This document shows, one piece after another, positions 35,758 to 45,132 of a stretch of DNA of 64,000 nucleotides. The stretch is from Pseudoalteromonas phenolica (lineage in GTDB: Bacteria > Pseudomonadota > Gammaproteobacteria > Enterobacterales > Alteromonadaceae), in the NCBI RefSeq assembly GCF_001444405.1, contig NZ_CP013187.1, positions 3,224,001 to 3,288,000 on the forward strand, in the 5' to 3' direction. Position 1 is the stretch's first letter. Each line of letters opens with the position of its first letter. The translations under genes were made by a program, and so were the position numbers. The notes beneath the pieces were generated by a model that was not told the DNA's origin, did not search any database, and saw only the letters and a program-made list of their open reading frames with translations.

Positions 35758-35935
35758 ATAACTGCATCAAACTATGTGCAATTATTACGCAACTTTTGCT
35801 TTAAGTACTCGCGAATGAATGAGCAGGCAAAGCTTTACCCTATTCTTTTAGCAATTAAACATGACATAAAGCCAAGCCTACAATTTCAGTTTTGTAAGGC
35901 AAACACAGGGTTTTAGAGCCAGCACTCGGACAATC

Positions 35936-37972
35936 TTACGCGATTCCACTGTGACGAAGTAGTGCGTCAACTTGTGGCTCTCTTCCTCTAAAGCGTTTGA
36001 ATAATTCCATTGGCGCTTCTGAACCGCCTTTCTCTAGAATATTTTGCATAAAGTCTTGACCAGTTTGTGGGTTAAACACGCCTTCTTCTTCAAAACGAGA
36101 AAACGCGTCTGCCGATAAAACCTCCGCCCACTTGTAAGAGTAATAGCCCGCGCTATAGCCACCAGCGAAAATATGACTAAAGCCATGTTGAAAACGATTA
36201 AACTCAGGTGCTTTAACAACGGCTGTACGCTTACGTACTTCATTTAAAATAGACTGAATTTGACAACCTTCTTCGGCCTTAAAATCAGCATGAATATGGA
36301 AATCAAATAAACTGAACTCTAATTGACGTAACATCTGCATTGCTGATTGGAAGTTTTTGGCCGCCAATAGTTTATCAAGTAACTCTTTAGGTAATGGCTC
36401 GCCCGTTTCGAAGTGACCAGAGATAAAGCTTAGCGCTTCTTCTTCGTAGCACCAATTTTCTAAGAACTGACTTGGTAGCTCAACTGCATCCCACGCCACC
36501 CCATTAATACCCGCCACCGCTGAAGCGTCGATTTGCGTCAACATGTGGTGAATGCCATGACCGAACTCGTGGAATAAAGTGGTCACCTCGTTGTGGGTAA
36601 ACAAAGCAGGCTTGTCGCCTACGGCTTTATTGAAGTTACATACTAAGTACGCAACAGGTGTTTGCAGCTCGCCATTGGCGCGAATTTTACGACCCATGCA
36701 GTCATCCATCCACGCACCACCGCGTTTGTGCTCGCGCGCATACAAATCTAGGTAGAAGTGACCACGAAGTTCATCATTTTTATCGTGCACAGCAAAAAAG
36801 CGAACATCTTCATGATAAGTATCAAAATCAGAAAGCTCAGTGACTTTAATGCCAAATAGCTTATTAACTGTGGTGAATAAGCCTTTTAAAACCGTATCTG
36901 CAGGGAAATAAGGACGTAACTGCTCGTCAGAAATAGCATACTTAGCTTGCTTTAACTTCTCGCCAAAGTAACCGTAATCCCATGCTTGTAAGTCTGTCAT
37001 TTGATATTCAGACTCAGCAAAAGCTTGTAGCTCTTTTATCTCTTGCTCAGCTTGTGGTTTAGACTTAGCCGCTAAATCATTTAAAAACTCAAAAACCTGC
37101 GCCGGACTTTCGGCCATTTTTGTCGCCAATGATTTATCTGCAAAGCTGTCAAAACCAAGCAGCTGAGCTAATTCATGACGTAACTTTAGCTCTTCAGCCA
37201 TAATCTCTGAATTATCGAACTCACCGGCATTCGGGCCTTGATCTGATGCGCGTGTACAAAATGCACGATACATTTCTTCACGTAACTCACGGTTATCAGC
37301 GTAAGTCATTACAGGAAGGTAAGACGGAATATCTAAAGTAAACACCCAACCTTCAAGCTCTTTGCTTTGCGCCGTATGCGCCGCTAACGCAATCGCCGAC
37401 TCAGGCAAGCCGGCAAGTTCGCTTTCATCTGTGATATGTTTTTGCCATGCTTGTGTTGCATCCATCACATTATTACCAAATTTTGCAGCAAGCTCTGATA
37501 AACGCGCTGAAATTTCGCCATAACGCTTTTGTTTATCACTATCTAACGCAATACCCGACAAAGTGAAATCACGTAACGCGTTATTAATTGAGGTCTGCTG
37601 GGCAATGCTCAGGGATGCAAATTCTTCTGAGTCTTTTAACGCTTTATAAGCTTCATATAAACCCTGGTGCTGGCCCACATAGGTTGAGTATTCTGAAATA
37701 AGTGGCAAGCATTCATCATAAGCTGTACGTAAACCTTCAGAGTTAACTACTGAGTGCATATGCGATACTGGCGACCACATACGAGAAAGCTTGTCATCCG
37801 CCTCTTCAAGTGGCACTACCAGCCCTTGCCAAGTGAATGCTTGTTGTGCCAATACTTCGTCGATGGTTTTACGACAATGTTCAATTGCAGCTTTTAATGC
37901 TGGCACTACATGCTCTGGCTTAATTTTCGAAAATGGAGGCAAACCTTCAAGACCGATCAGTGGGTTACTCAT
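35936..37972 (-). CDS. prlC: Oligopeptidase A PrlC (M3 metallopeptidase)
   Basis: 678-residue cytoplasmic zinc peptidase that degrades oligopeptides, including cleaved signal peptides. The zinc motif HEFGH is at residues 468-472 inside TTLFHEFGHGIHHML. Start MSNPLIGLEGLPPFSKIKPEH and the C-terminal FRGREPQVDALLRHSGI match the family, and the length is that of E. coli PrlC (680). Confidence 0.97.
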   Translation of the reverse strand: MSNPLIGLEGLPPFSKIKPEHVVPALKAAIEHCRKTIDEVLAQQAFTWQGLVVPLEEADDKLSRMWSPVSHMHSVVNSEGLRTAYDECLPLISEYSTYVGQHQGLYEAYKALKDSEEFASLSIAQQTSINNALRDFTLSGIALDSDKQKRYGEISARLSELAAKFGNNVMDATQAWQKHITDESELAGLPESAIALAAHTAQSKELEGWVFTLDIPSYLPVMTYADNRELREEMYRAFCTRASDQGPNAGEFDNSEIMAEELKLRHELAQLLGFDSFADKSLATKMAESPAQVFEFLNDLAAKSKPQAEQEIKELQAFAESEYQMTDLQAWDYGYFGEKLKQAKYAISDEQLRPYFPADTVLKGLFTTVNKLFGIKVTELSDFDTYHEDVRFFAVHDKNDELRGHFYLDLYAREHKRGGAWMDDCMGRKIRANGELQTPVAYLVCNFNKAVGDKPALFTHNEVTTLFHEFGHGIHHMLTQIDASAVAGINGVAWDAVELPSQFLENWCYEEEALSFISGHFETGEPLPKELLDKLLAAKNFQSAMQMLRQLEFSLFDFHIHADFKAEEGCQIQSILNEVRKRTAVVKAPEFNRFQHGFSHIFAGGYSAGYYSYKWAEVLSADAFSRFEEEGVFNPQTGQDFMQNILEKGGSEAPMELFKRFRGREPQVDALLRHSGIA

Positions 37973-38149
37973 AAATGCTCTTTCCTTTAATCTGTTCTTA
38001 TAAAATATGCGCTTTCGTCATATATTTACCGTATTAACATTGAAATTGGGGCAAATGCCGCAATTACAAGTTAGACTGAAATATTCTTGATACTTCGCCT
38101 TTCTATTACTGAAAGCTTAGAACATAAAACCAATTTTTAAGGAGTTTTT

Positions 38150-39508
38150 ATGGCTCAACATTTTGATTATATTGCCATTGGTGGTGGTAGCGGTGGTATT
38201 GCATCGGCTAACCGTGCGGCAATGCGTGGCGCAAAAGTCGCTTTAATTGAAGCTAAACACATGGGCGGTACTTGTGTAAATGTGGGTTGCGTACCAAAAA
38301 AAGTGATGTGGCACGGTGCACAAGTCGCTGAAGCAATTAAGCTTTACGCACCAGATTACGGCTTTGATGTTGAACTTAAAAACTTCGATTGGGCTAAGTT
38401 AGTAGAAAGCCGCGAAGCCTATATTGGCCGTATTCATAAAGGTTATGAAGGTTATTTAGCAAAAAATGGCGTAACCGTGATCAACGGTTTTGCTAAATTC
38501 GTTGATAACAAAACCATCGAAGTGAACGGTGAGCACTATACGGCTGATCATATTTCTATCGCGGTAGGTGGCCGTCCTTCGATTCCAAATATTCCAGGTG
38601 CTGAGTACGGTATCGACTCAAACGGCTTCTTCGAATTAGACGAGCAACCACGCCGTGTGGCAGTAATTGGCGCAGGTTATATTGCTGTAGAACTTGCAGG
38701 TGTTTTAAATAGCCTTGGTACTGAAACACATCTTTTTGTTCGTAAACATGCACCACTTCGTAGCTTCGACCCTTTAGTTGTTGAAACGCTCACTGAAGTG
38801 ATGGAAAAAGAAGGCCCTACACTTCATACCAACGCCACACCAAAAGCGCTGACAAAAGAAACTGATGGCTCTGTAACCTTGCATTTAGAAAATGGTGACA
38901 GCCATACGGTTGATCAAGTCATTTGGGCAATTGGCCGTGAACCTGTTACTGATTTAATCAATCTACAAGCCACTGATGTTGAAACCAATGAACGTGGTTT
39001 TATTAAAACAGATGAATACCAAAACACGTCTGTACCGGGGATCTATGCTCTGGGCGACATTATGGAAGGTGGCATTGAACTGACGCCAGTGGCTGTAAAA
39101 GCAGGCCGCATGCTAGCTGAGCGTTTATTTAACCCAGAATTACCTGATGCCAAAATGGATTATGAACTAGTACCAACAGTAGTATTTAGCCACCCGCCTA
39201 TCGGCACAATCGGCTTAACTGAGCCACAAGCGATCGCACAGTACGGTGAAGAAAATGTGAAAGTATACACTTCTACGTTTGCTGCTATGTACACCGCTGT
39301 GACGCAACATCGTCAGCCTTGTAAAATGAAATTAGTTTGTGTGGGTGAAGACGAGAAAATCGTTGGTTTACACGGTATTGGTTTTGCGGTTGACGAAATG
39401 ATCCAAGGTTTTGCTGTAGCAATGAAGATGGGCGCGACTAAAGCAGACTTTGATTCTGTTGTGGCGATACACCCAACGGGTTCTGAAGAGTTTGTGACCA
39501 TGAGATAG
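38150..39508 (+). CDS. gorA: Glutathione-disulfide reductase
   Basis: 452-residue flavoprotein that reduces GSSG with NADPH. FAD site GGGSGGIASANRAA (11-24), redox disulfide C42/C47 in GGTCVNVGCVPKK, NADPH site VIGAGYIAVELAGVL, ALGDIMEG, and the dimer-interface His in AIHPTGSEEFVTM are all present. AAGGAG before the ATG is a strong ribosome site. prlC is divergent. Confidence 0.97.
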   Translation: MAQHFDYIAIGGGSGGIASANRAAMRGAKVALIEAKHMGGTCVNVGCVPKKVMWHGAQVAEAIKLYAPDYGFDVELKNFDWAKLVESREAYIGRIHKGYEGYLAKNGVTVINGFAKFVDNKTIEVNGEHYTADHISIAVGGRPSIPNIPGAEYGIDSNGFFELDEQPRRVAVIGAGYIAVELAGVLNSLGTETHLFVRKHAPLRSFDPLVVETLTEVMEKEGPTLHTNATPKALTKETDGSVTLHLENGDSHTVDQVIWAIGREPVTDLINLQATDVETNERGFIKTDEYQNTSVPGIYALGDIMEGGIELTPVAVKAGRMLAERLFNPELPDAKMDYELVPTVVFSHPPIGTIGLTEPQAIAQYGEENVKVYTSTFAAMYTAVTQHRQPCKMKLVCVGEDEKIVGLHGIGFAVDEMIQGFAVAMKMGATKADFDSVVAIHPTGSEEFVTMR

Positions 39509-39531
39509 ACACTGCCAGTTATGACGAACTG

Positions 39532-39586
39532 GTAGGCGTCGACTTTATGTCACGCACAAAAAAGCGCTGGGTAAACCAGCGCCTAT
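39532..39586. repeat. Single GTAGGCG-type REP pair (BIME)
   Basis: A 55-bp element starting GTAGGCG and ending CGCCTAT, with two hairpins: GCGT..GAC / GTC.ACGC and GCGCTGG / CCAGCGC. It matches the element at 48255-48309 in 49 of 55 positions. It lies 24 bases after gorA and may act as a transcript end. A small separate hairpin (ccagtt / aactgg, 39515-39532) precedes it. Confidence 0.75.
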
Positions 39587-39601
39587 AAATCAACATAAAA
39601 C

Positions 39602-40678
39602 CTACCAAGCAAACTTGCCGCTGAATCCAACTCGTATTGCCAATGCATCATTAGGGTTAAATTGATCTAAGCCCAACTGCCAATCTATAGATTCACCTTG
39701 ATATTTTATATCTACTACTTTATTGACAGGATCGATTAATAACCCCCATGCACCTTCACTCACTCCTAGCTGAGTGAACTGCCTATCACCCTGTTTAAAG
39801 GTATTTAGGTGATACACAAAAGGACCTTTTGCATAATCTAGCCCTAGCTGTATTTGTTTATTTAAATCAAACTCAAAGCTTTGCTCTTTTTCTATGCCTT
39901 TAAGTAAAGGCCTAAAACTACTGAAACCAACATTATCAACAAAGCTACCCTTGGTATTAATATCAGCTTTGGTATACCCCACACCTGTAACTTCAAAGCG
40001 ATTTATTAAATCAACAAATTCGCCATATAACATCATGGTGTCAGACAGTTTATAAGTAAAAGCTATATCGAGTGAATATCCATCACCAGAAGTTTGCCAG
40101 CCTCCCTCACTATTAGGACGCTTTAAGAAGTTATTGTCAGTATAAAACTCTTCAAACTCGAGATTACCTAACAATTGCAAGTCTTCTTTGCCTGAGATCG
40201 TACCACTCACATTCGAGTGACGCAGATAATTTAATTGCCAATAGTTAGCTTGTATAGAGATAGCTAGCTGACCAATTTGCTCTTGATACTCAACGCCTAA
40301 TCCACGATTTCGTGATCCAACAAGCTCTATCTCAACATCATATTCGTCGTATGAGGTAAGCGGCAATTCATTTTGTTCTTGATAATACCCTAATGCCGTA
40401 TGTGGATTGGTAACTAGATGGTAATCAATGCGCTGCATAATGTGCCAACGAAGACTCGACAATGACTGGTATTGATATGCTATGCCAACTCTTGATTGTG
40501 AAAAGCCCATGCTGGCATCGCTTTGAGGACCTTGTTGCCATTCATCATCGGCAATTTGCAATACAGGAGCTATATCTGTGAAGCTATTTGAAGTTAAATA
40601 AAACTCAATTTCATGCTGATTTGCCAAACTGCTGGTCGATATTAAAAGTGCCGCGCTTAAACAGGCTTTTTTTATCAT
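39602..40678 (-). CDS. Probable outer-membrane beta-barrel protein, unknown family
   Basis: 358 residues with a signal peptide (about 1-19, ending SLANQ). The rest alternates polar and aromatic residues in beta-strand fashion (RWHIMQRIDYHLV, LAISIQANYWQLNYL) and ends with GKFAW, an aromatic C-terminal residue as outer-membrane barrels use for BAM recognition. I do not recognise the family. It is downstream of the large lipoprotein gene on the same strand, but a terminator lies between them. Confidence 0.7.
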   Translation of the reverse strand: MIKKACLSAALLISTSSLANQHEIEFYLTSNSFTDIAPVLQIADDEWQQGPQSDASMGFSQSRVGIAYQYQSLSSLRWHIMQRIDYHLVTNPHTALGYYQEQNELPLTSYDEYDVEIELVGSRNRGLGVEYQEQIGQLAISIQANYWQLNYLRHSNVSGTISGKEDLQLLGNLEFEEFYTDNNFLKRPNSEGGWQTSGDGYSLDIAFTYKLSDTMMLYGEFVDLINRFEVTGVGYTKADINTKGSFVDNVGFSSFRPLLKGIEKEQSFEFDLNKQIQLGLDYAKGPFVYHLNTFKQGDRQFTQLGVSEGAWGLLIDPVNKVVDIKYQGESIDWQLGLDQFNPNDALAIRVGFSGKFAW

Positions 40679-40730
40679 TATTACTGTCCATAACTTTTAT
40701 TTAATAACTAGGCCGTAAAGATAGGTATAA

Positions 40731-40756
40731 AAAAGGCCAGCAAAAACTGGCCTTTT
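40731..40756 (-). terminator. Rho-independent terminator after the large lipoprotein gene
   Basis: Perfect 10-bp stem (aaaaggccag / ctggcctttt) with a 6-nt loop, followed by T on the minus strand, 29 bases past the lipoprotein stop. Confidence 0.9.
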
Positions 40757-40785
40757 CTGCACTAAGTTAGTGTGCTCTTATCACC

Positions 40786-43700
40786 TTAAAGTGACTCGAT
40801 TACTCCACCAGTATATTTAATAAGTACAATGCTGCCACGCTTCAAAATAGTTGCTGCAACCTCTTCACCGACCATAATCTTACCGATTTCAACTTCAGCG
40901 TCTTCTTCGCCTTCCACCGTTTCAGGTTCAATGATTTCTAAACTTACGCCTTCAGCATTTTTTGCTGAAAGAGTTTCAGTTTTAGTATCGTATTCGACCG
41001 TAAAACTACGCTGAGCATCTGAACCAGGGATCGCATATTTGATATCAAGATCAAGTTCACCTTGTTCAAGCTCTGTACGTTGACCACTTAAAGTTAAATC
41101 AACCTCATAGTCACCCAAAACAACGTCTAGATTGAGCGCAGCACTAATGTCTAAGAAGTTATTTTCATCTTCAAGCTCAAAAGTGTCTTCCGGCATAAAG
41201 TATGTCGGTACAACCGTCGCTGTGTTGACTTGAATCGAATCAAAATAGTCTGAATCTGTATTACTGTTGTATCTATGGTAATAGATATTATATTTACCGT
41301 ATCCTTTGCGATGTATAGTGTGTTCATCATTACCTTGATACCAAATTCGAGATTTAAAAGAATCCAGCGCAGGCGCCTCACCGTATAATCCAAAGCTCAA
41401 AGTATTATATCTAACATCGTCAAAGGCCGTATGTAAGCTACTAGAATAATCATATGTTTCACCATCTGTTTTAGGATCTAATACCTCACCCTCTTCATTC
41501 AGTGGTTGACCCATTTCGTCAAATGAATGCGGATAAAGCCTGTAGGTTTGATAAACAATATTCTGCTTATCATTTGCATATGAAGGTGCGAAGAGAACGT
41601 AATAATTCTCTTGCCAACCATTAGATTTAGTTTTGCTAGACTTAAGCACATACGGCTTTAATTCATCTGCTACATTAACCAGCTCGAAAGACACTTGCTG
41701 AGATTCAACGACTTCTTCTTTATCTGTGATTGAGAAACTGTATGTGAATGCTTCTTGCTCAGACTTTGTGACGACATGAGACTCTACAAACTCATTGATA
41801 GATGCCGTTACTTGAGTACCATCTTCGTTAACAGTCACTTCATATTCATTATCGGCTGGCATTCTGATAAACCGACCATCAAGAGAGATTGATTGATCAA
41901 TGTCTGGCATAACGGTTGGAGAGTAAACAGAAACAACCCCTTGCTCTTCATTTGTAAAAGCTAGAATCGTCTTAAATTCTGGTTGTTTAAATAAATCAAA
42001 CAGATCAGTGACTGACTCAATGTCATTAACGAATTTGTAGTGAAGAAGTAGTTCACCTTGATTTTCATCCCGATTATAGGTGTAGAAATCAAGATCACCT
42101 AAAGCGACTTCCTCATCAGTATAAGTCGTGATCACACCATTATTAAATGACTTAACACCGCCAGGAACCCATGCGTATTGATAGGCAAAATTGTAGTTAT
42201 CAAAAATAATACGAGTCGCGTACCCAGATGGCGTTCCTCTATCTAAACCCCAGGCAGAGAATCGATAAGCCGCATCATCGAACTGTGTATGAATAAACGT
42301 TTGTTTACCATTATATTCCCCTGCAAGTTCAGACTGATATTCAAATTCGTAATTTAGAGTACCATCCGTTCCATTTGATAATAACGTAATTTTTCGAGAT
42401 TGATTCTCATCTACACTCGTAATGACGGCCTCGTTGTTATTAACAAACTTCATGGTTGCAACATTTTCGACAGTACGACCTGCTTCTTTAAAACCAGCAG
42501 CCTCATACCCGTCTACATTAGCAACATTCACAGTTAAGTTTGCTGCTAGTTCATTACCTGCTTCTGATTTAAACCCACCAGCTAGTGTGATCATTTCAGG
42601 CATTACAACGGTTCGCGTATTAAATCGATAACCCGATGAAGACGTTGAGCCATTATCGTTTTGTTCATAGAAATAAAAATGATCAAGTGACTGTGTAGAT
42701 ACAGAGATCAATTCAGCAGATAACTTGCCACTAAAACTGACAGGATCAGTGACTTCATCTGTTTTCTTCTGAGCAAGTGTGATCTCTAGATTTAAGGCAC
42801 CGCCGATTGCTTCTATATCATGCTCACCAAAATCTAAAGTTCCTGACTTCAATTCATCCTCAGTTACGGCTTTATTCAATAAAATCGAAACTTGTGTGCC
42901 TTCATTTAGAGTAAACTTAGCCTCGTCGTTCTCGATTTCACCGTCAATTCTCAACGTATATTCTGTGCTTGTATCATTCGTTTCAATAACAGCACTTGCT
43001 GAAAGTGACTCAGCACCAGCAGTCGCTTGCACGTTAAACAACAGACCCTCTTCGTCGATAGTCACAACACCTGTTGCGCCTGGCGTTGCCAAATAGTCGT
43101 TAAGCTGCACTGTTTTTTCGGTAATTCGCTCAGCACGACGCAATGAATCAATGATAGCTAATGCTTCACTCACATCGCCTAATAATTTAAAGCTATCAGC
43201 TTGCTCTTCAACCATCATAGTGGCGTCTTCTACAAGTTGAACAAACTCTTCACCTTGTGTTTGCATCTCTTCACCCGATGTATCCGCTACATCAAATAAG
43301 TTTGCAAAAATACGAACGTCGTTAACCATAGCAGCCGCTTTTGCAACTGCATCCCCTTCAGTTTTATCGATTTCTGTACCTTTTAATCGACCGTCATCAC
43401 CAGAATCAGCCTTTTTCTTCGACATTTCATTGTTTAGTTTGGTGACTAATAACTCTAAGTCAGCAATGCTTGAAAGGTTTTTCGATAACTCAGGATCTTT
43501 TTTGATCAAGACAATAATTTGCTGAGTGGCTTGCTCTGCACCTTTTAAGATATCTTCTAAAGTTAACTCAAACTCATCATCATCGTCATTATCTCGACTT
43601 ACTAAAAATGCACCATCCGCTGCAACTAAGTCAGTAAGGGCAGAAGTTAAACGCTCACTTATATCTCCTACATTACCTTCACTGCCAGTAAACAAAGCCT

Positions 43701-44418
43701 GAGCGATACCAGCGTTGATCAGTGCATAACGTAAGTCATCGGATTCATCTCCATCAACCAAAGAGGCATGATCTTCAACTTTTGCTGGTACTAATTCATT
43801 TAACGCACCAATCAAGCCAAAAGTATCTGCGATTTCAGATTGAGCTTTGTTAACTGACTCAGCGGTTACATCACCACGTTCCTCGGCAAGCGCTGCAGCA
43901 AAATGCGTAAGTGGTGTAATATTGGCTGTATTTTGAATATCCCCGTCATTTTTAACTGCATTGATTAAAGACGTTAAAGTAAATGTCGGATCTTTCACCG
44001 TCATATTGATTTGTTCACCAAATGCAATCGCTTCATCTTCTGCATTCTGACCACAGCCAACAGGTGCATCACAGATCATATATGTTGGGCTATCAGCATC
44101 TTGACTAACACCTATTTCAACTTTAACTAAACCTTCAACTTTCACTTGCGCGCTAAACTGACCTTTATCATCAGTCATTGTGCTAGCTGAGCCTAGTTCG
44201 TCTTCAGTTAACTTTACAGGAGCTCCATCTACGTACTTGTAGAAATAAACAGGCGCGTTTATTAAAGTACCTTTAGACGCCACTCCTTTAATATCACTTG
44301 TAACCGTCTCTGAAACTGGCGGTTTTGTTATCTCTGGCGTTTTGTCATCATCTGATGAACCGCAACCACTTAATACAGTTAAAACACCAAGTGCTAATAG
44401 TGATTTTTTGAATTCCAT
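40786..44418 (-). CDS. Very large lipoprotein (about 1,210 residues), unknown function
   Basis: Begins MEFKKSLLALGVLTVLSGCGSS, a lipoprotein signal with lipobox LSGC and no Asp at +2, so outer-membrane sorting is likely. After a Thr/Pro linker comes a carboxypeptidase-regulatory-like segment (VASKGTLINAPVYFYK, then MTDDKGQFSAQVKVEG) and a helical acidic region (about 150-450). A long beta-rich, Asn/Asp/Thr-rich part fills the rest. Composition suits a cell-surface or adhesive protein. An ATG 9 nt upstream (44427) is also possible, but GGA sits better before 44418. Function is not inferable. Confidence 0.8.
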   Translation of the reverse strand: MEFKKSLLALGVLTVLSGCGSSDDDKTPEITKPPVSETVTSDIKGVASKGTLINAPVYFYKYVDGAPVKLTEDELGSASTMTDDKGQFSAQVKVEGLVKVEIGVSQDADSPTYMICDAPVGCGQNAEDEAIAFGEQINMTVKDPTFTLTSLINAVKNDGDIQNTANITPLTHFAAALAEERGDVTAESVNKAQSEIADTFGLIGALNELVPAKVEDHASLVDGDESDDLRYALINAGIAQALFTGSEGNVGDISERLTSALTDLVAADGAFLVSRDNDDDDEFELTLEDILKGAEQATQQIIVLIKKDPELSKNLSSIADLELLVTKLNNEMSKKKADSGDDGRLKGTEIDKTEGDAVAKAAAMVNDVRIFANLFDVADTSGEEMQTQGEEFVQLVEDATMMVEEQADSFKLLGDVSEALAIIDSLRRAERITEKTVQLNDYLATPGATGVVTIDEEGLLFNVQATAGAESLSASAVIETNDTSTEYTLRIDGEIENDEAKFTLNEGTQVSILLNKAVTEDELKSGTLDFGEHDIEAIGGALNLEITLAQKKTDEVTDPVSFSGKLSAELISVSTQSLDHFYFYEQNDNGSTSSSGYRFNTRTVVMPEMITLAGGFKSEAGNELAANLTVNVANVDGYEAAGFKEAGRTVENVATMKFVNNNEAVITSVDENQSRKITLLSNGTDGTLNYEFEYQSELAGEYNGKQTFIHTQFDDAAYRFSAWGLDRGTPSGYATRIIFDNYNFAYQYAWVPGGVKSFNNGVITTYTDEEVALGDLDFYTYNRDENQGELLLHYKFVNDIESVTDLFDLFKQPEFKTILAFTNEEQGVVSVYSPTVMPDIDQSISLDGRFIRMPADNEYEVTVNEDGTQVTASINEFVESHVVTKSEQEAFTYSFSITDKEEVVESQQVSFELVNVADELKPYVLKSSKTKSNGWQENYYVLFAPSYANDKQNIVYQTYRLYPHSFDEMGQPLNEEGEVLDPKTDGETYDYSSSLHTAFDDVRYNTLSFGLYGEAPALDSFKSRIWYQGNDEHTIHRKGYGKYNIYYHRYNSNTDSDYFDSIQVNTATVVPTYFMPEDTFELEDENNFLDISAALNLDVVLGDYEVDLTLSGQRTELEQGELDLDIKYAIPGSDAQRSFTVEYDTKTETLSAKNAEGVSLEIIEPETVEGEEDAEVEIGKIMVGEEVAATILKRGSIVLIKYTGGVIESL

Positions 44419-44518
44419 ATTTTCCATCTCTTTTCTGTGAGTATTTGACAGTCAGTAATTTTTTCCTGTCAGTTAACTTAGGGGCCTTATAAAAAAGCTC
44501 CTGCCTTGTTTTATTGGT

Positions 44519-44887
44519 TTAAGAAACTAAGTTGAATTTGTTTGGCAGTTTTGCAATGCCTGAAGCGAAGTAATAGCAAAGCACAGCTCCATTTTTAATA
44601 TTGCTATTTAGTAATAAATCTATGCTATTTGGGTACAGCTCTGCATCATGATTGTTAAGAGCTGCTTCCTTATTTTCATGTATGCCTGATAATTTCAAAG
44701 CATTCTCGGCGGTTTTTGCGTGTGTATGAATATTGAAATTGGTGCTTGCTGTTGAAGTGTTATTTGGAGAAAGAGTCAGTTTCGAGAACGAGTTAACATC
44801 AACCAACTCGCAACAATCAAGAAAAGCGAGAGTCGAATAGATCTCACTGGTTAGTATCTTATTCCTTAATACTGATGCGGGCGTCAT
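44519..44887 (-). CDS. Small unknown protein
   Basis: 122 residues starting MTPASVLRNKILTSEIYSTL; no signal peptide and no family I recognise. It is Asn- and Ser-rich, with two adjacent Cys (FLDCCELVD) and a third near the end (VLCYYFASG). A good ribosome site (GGAG, 6 nt before the ATG) supports translation; an ATG 12 nt upstream lacks one. It lies just upstream of the large lipoprotein on the same strand, about 100 nt apart, so it may be co-transcribed. It could still be a chance frame. Confidence 0.45.
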   Translation of the reverse strand: MTPASVLRNKILTSEIYSTLAFLDCCELVDVNSFSKLTLSPNNTSTASTNFNIHTHAKTAENALKLSGIHENKEAALNNHDAELYPNSIDLLLNSNIKNGAVLCYYFASGIAKLPNKFNLVS

Positions 44888-45132
44888 GGTTTTCTCCATA
44901 CCATTTTGTCAAACTCTATGCTTTATTAAAAAAGCCAAGCAATTCTAAGCGCTATTTTATGTATATTCAATCTTATGTAAGTAGATAGGTATTATTTAAG
45001 CAAACGCAACTTTTAATTATTGATTTAAGTTAACATTTAATATTTTTTTCATCAAAATTTTCTAAATGCATGAGTATTAACTGCTAAAATACTGTCAACT
45101 TTCCTGCTCTCAATACAACAAGGTTTTCATAG

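Noticed and set aside
44519..44887. Signal peptide or toxin identity for the small ORF
   Set aside because: No hydrophobic N-terminal segment and no toxin-antitoxin features are visible, so it is left as unknown.
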